47,557 nucleotides of DNA, from contig NZ_SKOG01000119.1 in the NCBI RefSeq assembly GCF_007120195.1, forward strand, positions 1 to 47,557, given 5' to 3'. The stretch is from Aquisalimonas sp. GTDB taxonomy: Bacteria > Pseudomonadota > Gammaproteobacteria > Nitrococcales > Aquisalimonadaceae. The notes under the pieces were generated by a model, which was not told the origin of the DNA, made no database searches, and saw nothing but the letters and a program-made list of their open reading frames with translations. Shown here piece after piece: positions 10,208 to 17,839 of this stretch. Made by a program: the position numbers and the translations under genes. Every line of letters begins with the position of its first letter. Position 1 is the first letter of the stretch.

Positions 10208-11434
10208 ATGCCAGCATCACGACAAGGCACCGATCGAATCGACAGTCTCGATGTCCTTAGAGGCTTTGCGATACTCGGCATTCTGGTCATGAACATCCAG
10301 GCCTTCTCGATGATCAGCCAAGCCTATATCAACCCGACGCTAGGAGGGACCTTCGAAGGCGTGGATTTTTGGCTGTGGGCACTGTCCCACATTGCTTTCG
10401 ACTCCAAATTCCTCGCGCTCTTCGCAGGGCTTTTCGGGGCGGGAATCGTTGTCATGGCGGAACGGGCAGAGGCGGCCGGAGCAGTGCCATGGCGTCAGCA
10501 CAGGCGACGGATGGGGATTTTGGCGCTGATCGGGCTGATCCACGCCTACGGCATCTGGTACGGGGACATCCTGTTCATCTATGCGGCGATCGGCATGATC
10601 GCCTTCGCCTTCCGCAACGCGTCGATCCGACGCCTGCTGGTCTTCGCCGCGCTCTTCTACACCGTGCCCCTTGTCGTCGCGCTGGGGATGACAGGGCTTC
10701 TCTACGCCATGCCGGGACCGGAGTACGACGCCACGGTCGCGGCGTACTGGCAGCCTTCGGCCGAAGCCATCGCAGCGCAGCAGGAGGCCTACCGCAGCGG
10801 CTGGCTTGGTCAGATGGCCCAGCGCGTCCCGGATGCAGCCACCATGCATTTACTGGTCCTGCCGATGGAGGAGGGCTGGCGGGTGCTCGGGTTGATGCTC
10901 GCCGGGATGGCGGCGCTGAAAAGCGGGCTGCTCACCGGCGCCTGGTCGGTGCGCCGCTACGCCCGCACGGGCCTGCTCGGCGCCGCTGTCGGGCCGCCGA
11001 TTGTCATTGCGGGCGTGGTCTTCAACCAGGCGACAGGCTGGGAGATGAAGACCTCACTGTATCTCGGTGCCATGTTCAACCACATCGGCGCGCCCCTGGT
11101 CACCCTGGCCTGGGTTTGTGGCGTGCTGATGGCGCTCAAACGCGGTCTTTGGGCGCCGCTGCTGGGGCGGCTGCGCGCCGTCGGCCAGACCGCCCTGAGC
11201 TGTTATCTCCTCACCAGCGTGCTCTGCGTCGCCGTGTTCTACGGTCACGGGCTGGGCCTGTTCGGGCAGGCCGACCGCATCCTCCAGTTCTTGATCGTAC
11301 TCGCCGTCTGGGCGGTTCTGCTGATCGTGGCGCCGGCATGGCTTCGCCGTTTCCACATGGGCCCGGTGGAGTGGCTGTGGCGGTGGGGCGTGAGAGGGGA
11401 GAGGCCGGCGCTACGGCGCCAGATCGCCGCGTAA
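10208..11434 (+). CDS. DUF418 family inner-membrane protein
   Basis: A 408-residue polytopic membrane protein of the YeiB/DUF418 type; the function of the family is not firmly known. It begins MPASRQGTDRIDSLDVLRGF, where RIDSLDVLRGFAILGI is the typical N-terminal signature with the first membrane helix. About ten hydrophobic segments follow, with the DUF418 region in the C-terminal half. The ATG at 10208 follows GGAG at good spacing; the frame is open further upstream only because it runs through the vapC remnant. Confidence 0.88.
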   Translation: MPASRQGTDRIDSLDVLRGFAILGILVMNIQAFSMISQAYINPTLGGTFEGVDFWLWALSHIAFDSKFLALFAGLFGAGIVVMAERAEAAGAVPWRQHRRRMGILALIGLIHAYGIWYGDILFIYAAIGMIAFAFRNASIRRLLVFAALFYTVPLVVALGMTGLLYAMPGPEYDATVAAYWQPSAEAIAAQQEAYRSGWLGQMAQRVPDAATMHLLVLPMEEGWRVLGLMLAGMAALKSGLLTGAWSVRRYARTGLLGAAVGPPIVIAGVVFNQATGWEMKTSLYLGAMFNHIGAPLVTLAWVCGVLMALKRGLWAPLLGRLRAVGQTALSCYLLTSVLCVAVFYGHGLGLFGQADRILQFLIVLAVWAVLLIVAPAWLRRFHMGPVEWLWRWGVRGERPALRRQIAA

Positions 11435-11673
11435 CCGACCACGTGGCGTTCCGTTGCATGAAGCGAGCGCATGAATCGATGGAAGGCCTGATGGACGAGG
11501 TCAATGCACGGGGTGAGCGCCAGGAAAAGGATTGAGCAGATCCATTGAGGCACCTCTCGCGGCGGGGTCATCGCCATCCAGCCGCGAAGGGTGCCAGCGA
11601 CCCGTTACGGCGCTGTGACGCAGAAGGCCCGTAACAGCGCACCCGCGCCGCGGCCTACACGGCCGGGGTGGAA

Positions 11674-12342
11674 TCAGAAGCTCGTGCTGAAGCCCGCCAC
11701 GAAAAGGTTTTGAGCATCGCTCTCATCCCGCGAGGCGTAGGTCAGGGAGATGTCGCCCTGCTGCACCGAGCGGGTCAGGCCCACTTCTCAGAACGCCGCG
11801 CCGCTCTCGTCGTCCGGATCGTCGTAGCCGATGGTGCCATCGAGGCTGGTGCCAGGCATGAACTCGTAGCCGGTGCCGATGGCGTAAACCACACTGCCTT
11901 CGGCATCACGGTCATGGGCGTTGGTGATATAGCCGACCTCGGCGTCCACTCGCCCGATACTGGCACCGAGAATGGTCTCGCCCTCATAGCGTGCCCCGGA
12001 GGTGTCTGGGGTGGCGATGTACTCGTAGGCCAGTTCCAGGTTTGCCGGCCCGGCGCTCAACCCGTAGCCAACATACGGAATGATCTCGGAGCCGTGGAAT
12101 TCATCGGCGCTGTCATTGCTCAGGTTGGAGACTGCCGTACCCACGAACAGCCCGCTGTGATGACCGTGTTCAAACACGCCTTGAACCACCGCGTTGTTGC
12201 CGGAGCGCTACTCGCCGTTGTCGATGTAGTCGCTGAACACGCCAACGCTGAACTCGCCCTGGGTCTGCGCGGTACCTGTTGCGGCAAGCAGCGCGACGGT
12301 GCCCGCGCACGTGGTGATGATGTTGCCGTGGTTTCGGGCCAT
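11674..12342 (-). pseudogene. TorF-family putative porin with two in-frame stop codons
   Basis: Outer-membrane beta-barrel protein of about 222 residues. The start ATG (12340-12342) has a good GGAGGT site and is followed by a signal peptide ending near GTAQTQG. The reading is cut by TAG at 12208-12210 and by TGA at 11788-11790, yet the frame is kept to a proper stop at 11674 with the barrel-like end FVAGFSTSF. Segments such as SVGVFSDYIDNGE and PYVGYGLSAGPANLELAYEY fit the family. Both stops fit single transitions (Gln to TAG, Trp to TGA), though the original residues are guesses. It lies downstream of the MgtE_N-like gene in the same orientation. Confidence 0.75.
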
Positions 12343-12409
12343 GGTGACCTCCGTCTGATAGCGAATGTCAGGAAGCCGCAGAGAGCCGGTCGGCTGCCTG
12401 GGGAGCCAT

Positions 12410-12748
12410 CTAGGCTGCGGGCCGGCGGCCTCGCTCAAGGCGAATGCGCCGGTCGGTACCCACGGCGTCCAGCAGTCCCGCGGCCAGCGCCGGATCGGCA
12501 TGCGCCAGGACTTCCCGGATCACCTGGTCCGACACCGAGTCCAGCAGCCGTTGGCGGTCGTCTTGCTCCAGTGCGCCGAGCAGGCGGCAGCGGTCCGCCG
12601 GCCGACTTTCCAGGAACACGACTGCGGCGCGCCAGCGGGGCAGGGCACGGATCGTTTCAACGCAGGATTGGGCCGGTAGCGTTGCAAGTTCACGGGCCAT
12701 GACACGGGGCAGCGTGGATTCCAGGTTGGCGCGGTTGATTTCCGTCAT
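12410..12748 (-). CDS. Small MgtE_N-like helical protein
   Basis: 112 residues, starting MTEINRANLESTLPRVM at an ATG preceded by GGGAGG. The middle repeats short helices of the type RPADRCRLLGALEQDDRQRLLDSV, resembling the superhelical N-terminal domain of MgtE magnesium transporters. The transport domain is absent, so it is either a small stand-alone adaptor or a fragment. The function is unknown. Confidence 0.6.
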   Translation of the reverse strand: MTEINRANLESTLPRVMARELATLPAQSCVETIRALPRWRAAVVFLESRPADRCRLLGALEQDDRQRLLDSVSDQVIREVLAHADPALAAGLLDAVGTDRRIRLERGRRPAA

Positions 12749-12767
12749 GGTGCATCCTCCCGGCAGT

Positions 12768-12792
12768 GGTCCGGGCGTTCCACGCCCGGACC
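12768..12792. terminator. Strong 10-bp hairpin upstream of the MgtE_N-like gene
   Basis: GGTCCGGGCG (12768-12777) pairs perfectly with CGCCCGGACC (12783-12792) around a 5-base loop. No T-run follows on either strand. It sits between the small gene and a truncated membrane-protein end. Confidence 0.5.
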
Positions 12793-12804
12793 GGGTGTAT
12801 GGTT

Positions 12805-12870
12805 TCACAGGCTGACCGGCAGCAGCCAGGCGGCGATCATGAAGTAGACGGCCAGGCTGCTGAATTGTTG
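12805..12870 (-). pseudogene. C-terminal end of a truncated membrane protein
   Basis: Read on the minus strand, the sequence gives SSLAVYFMIAAWLLPVSL and a TGA stop at 12805. It looks like a last transmembrane helix whose gene is otherwise missing. The family cannot be named. Confidence 0.4.
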
Positions 12871-12911
12871 CTCCCATTAAACACATTTTCTCATGGCCGA
12901 CGCGCACTGCC

Positions 12912-12948
12912 TTTCTCTGAAAATACCGAAACAGTGTTTTCAGAGAAA
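12912..12948. repeat. 12-bp perfect inverted repeat
   Basis: TTTCTCTGAAAA (12912-12923) and TTTTCAGAGAAA (12937-12948) are exact inverted copies, 13 bases apart. The position next to a gene truncation fits the end of a mobile element or an operator; nothing else defines it. Confidence 0.6.
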
Positions 12949-13610
12949 AGCACCCCATCAGCCGGTCAAAAAACCGCATTTCCTCGCAGACGAACGCAGA
13001 TGACGCGTGGGATAAAGCCGCGCTTGCGCTGCCGCAATCGGTTGCTGATATTTCTTTTCTGAGGAGAACCAGGCCGTGCCGGCCTGGAAGAAGCGCCGCG
13101 GGTGCGGCGAGGACTTCAGGCGGGCAGGACGGCCGGGCGTGGTCCGCTCAGGCGGATATCCCCGGAATTCCAACATCGACTACAAGGATCGTCCATCGTG
13201 TCTTTCTGTTGCCTCGCTACGGGTCCTTTAAGTGCGCAGAACTATACTGTTTCACGCTCCCGGGCGCAACCCCTCGTGAAGCCTTCCTATTCACGCCGCT
13301 TTGCAGGCGCGAGCGGAACGTGGGGGAGCCTGAATTCATCCTGATTCCATGCAGGCTGGTTCATCGCTGTTTCGGTATGCAGGAGGCTGCCCGACTTTCA
13401 ATATCGTGCGCCGCGGGACTACGGTGGCCTTCATCACTACATCGGCAATGCGGCAGCAACCGGCATCAATCCTCACCCGGCAACGGAACCCGGACCACGA
13501 TCCGGCGAAGCCCCACCATACCCGGCGCGGTTGCCGCGATCCGCAGGGCGGGGGATTCCCGACGCCTCGTACGCGCCGACGTACGGCCAGAGGTGGCCGG
13601 TCCAACCTGT
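12949..13610. other. No recognisable gene
   Basis: Only short, non-matching readings are seen here on either strand. The plus frame at 13345-13659 has protein-like composition (PDFQYRAPRDYGGLHHYIG) but no usable start, so I do not call it a gene. Confidence 0.4.
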
Positions 13611-13909
13611 TCAGAAGTCTTGCAACAAGAAGTCTAACGCGCCGACGATTTCCGTATGACGGTCTTCAAGAGTGGCGACTGGCTTGCCCAAGGCCGAGCC
13701 GGGCACGGCCGAAAGGAACTGAGTCAGCATGGCAAATTCTTGAGGTCCCAGACGAAAAACTGGGTTCAGCCTGCAGCCGGCGTGGGCGAATGATCGAGAG
13801 GCATCAGCGGAACGACGACGCGCGTGTTGTAATCCGCCAAGAGGTTTGCCTGCAGATCGAGCAGATAGCCGCGTTCATCCGGATTGGCATGAACGCCGAA
13901 GTGGCCCAT
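13611..13909 (-). pseudogene. ccdB: CcdB-type toxin, frameshifted
   Basis: Intact CcdB poisons DNA gyrase. The first part, GVHANPDERGYLLDLQANL to PLDHSPTPAAG, stops at a TGA; a -1 shift there restores the remainder, LNPVFRLGPQEF to GALDFLLQDF, ending at 13611. The fused sequence has the family length (about 100 residues) and the typical hydrophobic end. A single lost base near 13777 explains the break. Its ATG overlaps the ccdA stop as TGATG, typical of translational coupling. The toxin is probably inactive unless the shift is bypassed. Confidence 0.8.
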
Positions 13910-14154
13910 CAGAACTGACGGTAGTGCCCGAGCGGCAATCCATGCCGCTCCACATAGGCGTTGGCGCTTTCGATCGCCTGCCGGTTCTCGCGCAGCCAAC
14001 GCGCTTCGCGCTCGGTCGCGATCGCCCGTGCAAGCCCGATTTCTGCCGCCGTCGACACGTTCACCCCAAGTTCTCGCGCCTCTGCCAACAAGTCCTCACG
14101 AAGCGATACGTTGGTGGCGCGCTTGCGGGGCTTGGGGCGGGTTTTTTGAGCCAT
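13909..14154 (-). CDS. ccdA: CcdA-type antitoxin
   Basis: An 81-residue antitoxin with an N-terminal DNA-binding region (TNVSLREDLLAEARELGVNVS, a ribbon-helix-helix pattern) and a flexible C-terminal toxin-binding tail containing WLRENRQAIESANAYVERHG. It neutralises CcdB and represses its own operon. The start ATG (14152-14154) follows GAGAGGA. An inverted repeat lies just upstream. It appears intact although its toxin partner is frameshifted. Confidence 0.88.
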   Translation of the reverse strand: MAQKTRPKPRKRATNVSLREDLLAEARELGVNVSTAAEIGLARAIATEREARWLRENRQAIESANAYVERHGLPLGHYRQF

Positions 14155-14184
14155 TGGTCCTCTCTGCACTGACTTTCCGCCAAT

Positions 14185-14202
14185 ATACCGAACATAAGGT
14201 AT
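14185..14202 (-). promoter_or_regulatory. Candidate operator of ccdAB
   Basis: ATACC (14185-14189) and GGTAT (14198-14202) form an inverted repeat with an 8-base centre, 31 bases before the ccdA start. A TATATT element overlaps one side. This fits an autoregulatory CcdA site. Confidence 0.5.
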
Positions 14203-14206
14203 GGGC

Positions 14207-14510
14207 ATGTCGATGCGCATCAAAACTCCGCACGCCAATGCGGCAGCGACACGCACACAAGACTCGCCTGGCGCACGAGTATGGCGTTAGAGAGCTGGCG
14301 CTGATTGGTTCGGTGGCGCGGGATGACGCAACGGACACGAGCGACATCGACGTGCTTGTGCAGTTCGATGGCACGGCGACTGCAAAGCGGTACTTCGGCG
14401 TGTAGTTCTACCAGGAGGACCTGCTGGGCTGCCCTGTAGACCTGGTGTCGGACAAAGCGCCCCGCCCGGAGCTGCGGCCGTACGTCGAACGCGAAGCGAT
14501 TCATGTCTGA
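14207..14510 (+). pseudogene. mntA: MntA-type nucleotidyltransferase antitoxin, broken
   Basis: In MNT-HEPN modules the MntA protein AMPylates and blocks the HEPN ribonuclease. The active-site signature is clear: LIGSVARDDATDTSDIDVLV fits the GSxAR...SDxDxxV pattern. TAG at 14403-14405 interrupts it where the family has Gln (FGL-Q-FYLEDLLG), then the frame continues to the normal end, VEREAIHV. The N-terminus is also off: the likely start (ATG 14207 or 14213, MRIKTP) is in a different frame from the catalytic part. The stop overlaps the next gene by 8 bases. Confidence 0.8.
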
Positions 14511-14703
14511 GAGCAAATCGTCCCAACGCGAATGGGTCTTTCACCTTGATGGCATGATTGCCTTCGCTGAGAAAGTCCAGGCCTATACCGCCGGCCTGGT
14601 TCAGGCCGACTTCGTTCGGGACGCCCGCGGTGGATCTGGTGGTGCGCGCCAAGCAGGGTGGACAGTGACTCGATGTCAACTCGCACCCGTAATTTGGGGG
14701 TGA
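14503..14703 (+). pseudogene. hepT: HepT (HEPN, DUF86) toxin, truncated
   Basis: It starts MSESKSSQREWVFHLDGMI and follows the DUF86 family through KVQAYTAGLVQADFVRD, about 40 residues. After that the sequence is unrelated and ends at 14703. The RNase motif Rx4-6H, which lies in the C-terminal half of the family, is missing, so it cannot be an active toxin. It overlaps mntA as in intact MntA-HepT modules. Confidence 0.78.
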
Positions 14704-14729
14704 TTACCGCATAAAGTCATTTTATAGCG

Positions 14730-14798
14730 TATGGCACATAAACAAAGCATATGCGCCATACCCGATATTGCTAGTTTATCGGATACGGCACATAATAC
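14730..14798 (+). promoter_or_regulatory. Repeated operator-like sites upstream of hipB
   Basis: GTATGGCACATAA (14730-14742) recurs as GATACGGCACATAA (near 14783-14796), and GCCATAC (14755-14761) is the inverse of GTATGGC. Three related half-sites in an AT-rich leader fit autorepression by HipB. Confidence 0.55.
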
Positions 14799-14814
14799 GG
14801 TCGGGGTGAACATC

Positions 14815-15066
14815 ATGGCCGACCTCGCACGCACACCGAAACAAATCGGCAACCTGGTTCGCCGGGCGCGGAAGATGCGTCGCCTTACACAGTCAGAGCT
14901 TGGCGCGATGGCCGGACTGCGCCAAGAGACCATCTCGCTTATCGAGACCGGCAATCCGGCTACGAAGCTCGAGACCATGCTGGCGGTACTCGCGGCGCTG
15001 GATCTGGAGTTCCGGATTATGCCGCGATCGAAAGGCGGGGGTGCCGATATCGAGGATATTTTCTGA
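14815..15066 (+). CDS. hipB: HipB-type antitoxin, XRE helix-turn-helix
   Basis: An 83-residue regulator and antitoxin. The helix-turn-helix covers about 16-70 with LTQSELGAMAGLRQETISLIE. The ATG at 14815 (MADLARTPKQIGNLVRRARK) is preferred over an in-frame ATG at 14731 because the latter would translate the operator repeats. The TGA overlaps the hipA start as TGATG, so the pair is translationally coupled. It binds HipA and represses the operon in studied systems. Confidence 0.9.
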   Translation: MADLARTPKQIGNLVRRARKMRRLTQSELGAMAGLRQETISLIETGNPATKLETMLAVLAALDLEFRIMPRSKGGGADIEDIF

Positions 15067-16379
15067 TGCCGCGCCGCCGGCGCCATGAGCCCCTGCGGGT
15101 CCTCCTGAATAACCGTCTTGTCGGTCACCTGAGCAAGGCGGCGAGTGGCGCCATCGCCTTTCACTATGATCAAAGCTGGCTGGACTGGGAGCATGCGCTT
15201 CCGGTCTCGCTCTCCCTGCCCTTGCGCGAGGATGCCTACCGGGGCGAGCCGGTTGTCGCCGTGTTCGACAACCTACTGCCGGACTCAGGTGCGCTCCGCC
15301 GGCGCGTCGCCGAGAAGGTCGGCGCCGCCGGCACCGACGCCTACAGTCTACTCGCCGCCATCGGGCATGACTGCGTCGGCGCCCTGCAGTTCATCAGTCC
15401 CGACGACGACATTGCCACGGATACCGCGGCCATTGCAGGCGAGCCCGTGGACGATGCCGCGATCGAGAAACTGCTCATGGGCCTCGCGCAGGCACCGCTG
15501 GGTCTGGACCGGGAGGATGCGTTCCGTATCTCTGTCGCCGGTGCCCAGGAAAAGACCGCGCTGCTATGGCATGGGGGGCGCTGGCTCAAGCCGCACGGCA
15601 CGACGGCGACCACGCACATTTTCAAGACGCAGATCGGACGGCTGCCTAACGGCATAGATCTCTCGGACAGCGTCGACAACGAGTATTACTGCCTGAGGCT
15701 CGCCGCCGCCTTCGGTCTACCCGTCAACAATGCCGGGATTCGAACGTTTGGAGCGACAAGGGCGCTTGTGATCGAACGGTTCGACCGGCGCTGGGCTAAG
15801 GACGGACGCTTGCTTCGTCTGCCGCAGGAGGACTGCTGCCAGGCCCTCTCGGTACCGCCGACCCTAAAATATCAAAACGACGGTGGCCCGGGTCTGGTCC
15901 AGGTGCTGGATTTGCTGAAAGGCAGCGATAACCCGGCCGCGGATCAGGTCACGGTGTTCAAGGCGCAGATATTGTTCTGGCTGATCGGTGCCACCGATGG
16001 GCACGCCAAGAATTTCAGCATTTTCCTGACCCCCGGTGGCAGCTATCACCTCACGCCCCTTTACGATGTGCTCACGGCACAGCCAAGCCTCGATGCCCGC
16101 CAAATTGAGCGCAAGCAAATGCGGCTTGCCATGTCGGTCGGCACGCGCCGCCATTACAAGATCAGTGAAATCCAGGCGCGGCATTTCATACAGACAGGTG
16201 AGAAGACGGGGCTGCCTAAAGCACTTGTGCGCGATGCGCTCGCGGAAATGGCCGCTGCCGCTGCAGGGGCCATCGAGACAGTCGAAGGCGAACTGCCGGC
16301 GGATTTCCCGCCTGCGATTCATGACGCCGTGAAGGAGGCGGTTACGGCGCGCGTGCGCAAACTGGAAGAAGTCGCGTAA
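15066..16379 (+). CDS. hipA: HipA-type serine/threonine kinase toxin
   Basis: In E. coli, HipA phosphorylates glutamyl-tRNA synthetase and induces persistence. The product is 437 residues (E. coli 440). Key parts are present: the autophosphorylation loop FRISVAGAQEKTAL (Ser about 156), the catalytic segment ATDGHAKNFSIF (Asp 311, Asn 316) and the metal-binding YDVL (Asp 334). No lesion is visible, so this is the first intact TA pair in the region. The actual target here is not known. Confidence 0.93.
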   Translation: MPRRRRHEPLRVLLNNRLVGHLSKAASGAIAFHYDQSWLDWEHALPVSLSLPLREDAYRGEPVVAVFDNLLPDSGALRRRVAEKVGAAGTDAYSLLAAIGHDCVGALQFISPDDDIATDTAAIAGEPVDDAAIEKLLMGLAQAPLGLDREDAFRISVAGAQEKTALLWHGGRWLKPHGTTATTHIFKTQIGRLPNGIDLSDSVDNEYYCLRLAAAFGLPVNNAGIRTFGATRALVIERFDRRWAKDGRLLRLPQEDCCQALSVPPTLKYQNDGGPGLVQVLDLLKGSDNPAADQVTVFKAQILFWLIGATDGHAKNFSIFLTPGGSYHLTPLYDVLTAQPSLDARQIERKQMRLAMSVGTRRHYKISEIQARHFIQTGEKTGLPKALVRDALAEMAAAAAGAIETVEGELPADFPPAIHDAVKEAVTARVRKLEEVA

Positions 16380-16667
16380 GCGCGTCCGCATCGCGCGTCA
16401 TTAAGGAGGTCTTCCCCCTCGGCATGGGGTTCATCGTTGGCACCGGCTTGCGGTGCAGCGGGCCGCTGTTGGATGGCGGCGAAGCCGGGTGATACCCTCG
16501 ATCTCGACTGGGCGCCCGGCATCGCTATCGGCATCGGCTCCGGATCGGCCAGCCGGTCGCCTGAGCGGCGGACGGAGTCCCTCATGCTCGGTTGCGGGCT
16601 GACATACCGTTGTCTGTCCAAGCCCCGATATAGGCCTTGACGCCGACCCCACAGCCGGAGGCGCACC
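16380..16667. other. Spacer between hipA and the permease gene
   Basis: No gene is recognised. AAGGAGGT at 16404 looks like a ribosome site followed by ATG at 16425 and a 22-codon reading, too short to call. Confidence 0.4.
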
Positions 16668-17738
16668 ATTTCCCCAGGGCGCGACATCAATTGGCCCTCC
16701 TGGTTCGCGGCCGTAGCGACGGCCGCGATCGTTCTGGTGGTCCTCGTCCAGGGCCGCTACTTCCTCATCCCGCTGGCCATCGCCGTGCTGCTGTTCAGCC
16801 TGACCAGCGCCGCCGTTGACCGGCTGACCCGCCTGCGGCTCGGGCCGATTGCATTGCCGAACTGGCTGGCAAGCCTGATCAGTATCTTGCTGGTGCTCGC
16901 GGCGATGCTCGTGGTCCTGCGCATCCTCGCCGACCAGATCGAAGCGGTTATCGACGCCGGACCGCTCTACATCGAGCGCGGCCAGCAGTTGGTCGCAACC
17001 ATGGCCGCCTGGTTGGGCGACGACGCTGCCGCCGGCATTCGCCAGGCTTTCGAGGCGGTTGATTTCGGTGCCTATATTCGCGCCTTTGCCGGGTCGGCGG
17101 GCTATGCCCTGTCGGCCGCCGTGCTGATCGTGCTCTATATCGGCTTTCTGTTCGCCGAGCGCGCCCGGTTCCACGAAAAGCTGGCCCGCCTGCAACCCGA
17201 CCCGGCCCGGGCCGACAATCTGCTGCGTATGTTCCGCTCGATCACCCGCAGCGTTCATCGCTACATTCTGGTCAAGAGCGCGGTCAGCGTGATAACCGGA
17301 CTGGTGGTCTATCTGGTCATGCGCGCCTTCGGCCTGCAATTCGCCGAAACCTGGGCCCTGCTGACCATGCTGCTGAATTTCATTCCCAACATCGGCTCGA
17401 TCATCGCCACAGCGATCCCGACGCTGGTTGCGCTGGTGCAATTTGAGAGCTGGACGCTCGTCGTTCTGCTCTTCGCGACCATTGGACTGATCCAGTTCGC
17501 CGTGGGCAACATCCTCGAGCCCAACCTGATGGGCCGTTCGCTCAATCTCAGCCCCTTCGTCATCATCCTATCGCTGACGTTCTGGGGAGCAGTCTGGGGC
17601 ATCATCGGCATGTTCCTGGCCGTGCCGATCATGGTCATGCTGCTGATCGTCTGCGCGCACGTGCCGTCTCTGCACCCAGTGGCCGTGTTGCTCTCGCGCG
17701 ATGGTGTTCCCCTGCCGGACGAGGAGCATAAGGGCTGA
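16668..17738 (+). CDS. AI-2E family transporter (PerM/YdiK-like), probable AUU start
   Basis: A 356-residue inner-membrane permease with about eight hydrophobic segments; family members export AI-2 or act in ion stress, so the substrate is uncertain. The C-terminal signature with NILEPNLMGRSLNLSPFVI is well conserved. The first standard start is GTG at 16737, but that cuts off most of the first helix (SWFAAVATAAIVLVV). An ATT at 16668 sits 6 bases after a perfect GGAGG (16657-16661) and gives a complete protein, ISPGRDINWPSWF. I prefer it; GTG 16737 is the fallback. Confidence 0.85.
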   Translation: MSPGRDINWPSWFAAVATAAIVLVVLVQGRYFLIPLAIAVLLFSLTSAAVDRLTRLRLGPIALPNWLASLISILLVLAAMLVVLRILADQIEAVIDAGPLYIERGQQLVATMAAWLGDDAAAGIRQAFEAVDFGAYIRAFAGSAGYALSAAVLIVLYIGFLFAERARFHEKLARLQPDPARADNLLRMFRSITRSVHRYILVKSAVSVITGLVVYLVMRAFGLQFAETWALLTMLLNFIPNIGSIIATAIPTLVALVQFESWTLVVLLFATIGLIQFAVGNILEPNLMGRSLNLSPFVIILSLTFWGAVWGIIGMFLAVPIMVMLLIVCAHVPSLHPVAVLLSRDGVPLPDEEHKG

Positions 17739-17839
17739 GCTGACCCAGGGCCGGCGCGACCGCTGCTCGGCGGGATCGTGCTGGTCTCCACGGTCTCCGA
17801 CCGCTACCCTGCCTCGGACTCAACAACGGAGGTACCTAG

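Noticed and set aside
11458-11535. 25-codon reading MKRAHESMEGLMDEVNARGE
   Set aside because: No clear ribosome site and too short to separate from chance.
13345-13659. Protein-like plus reading with PDFQYRAPRDYGG
   Set aside because: No start codon within the open stretch, no ribosome site and no recognised family; it lies partly antisense to ccdB.
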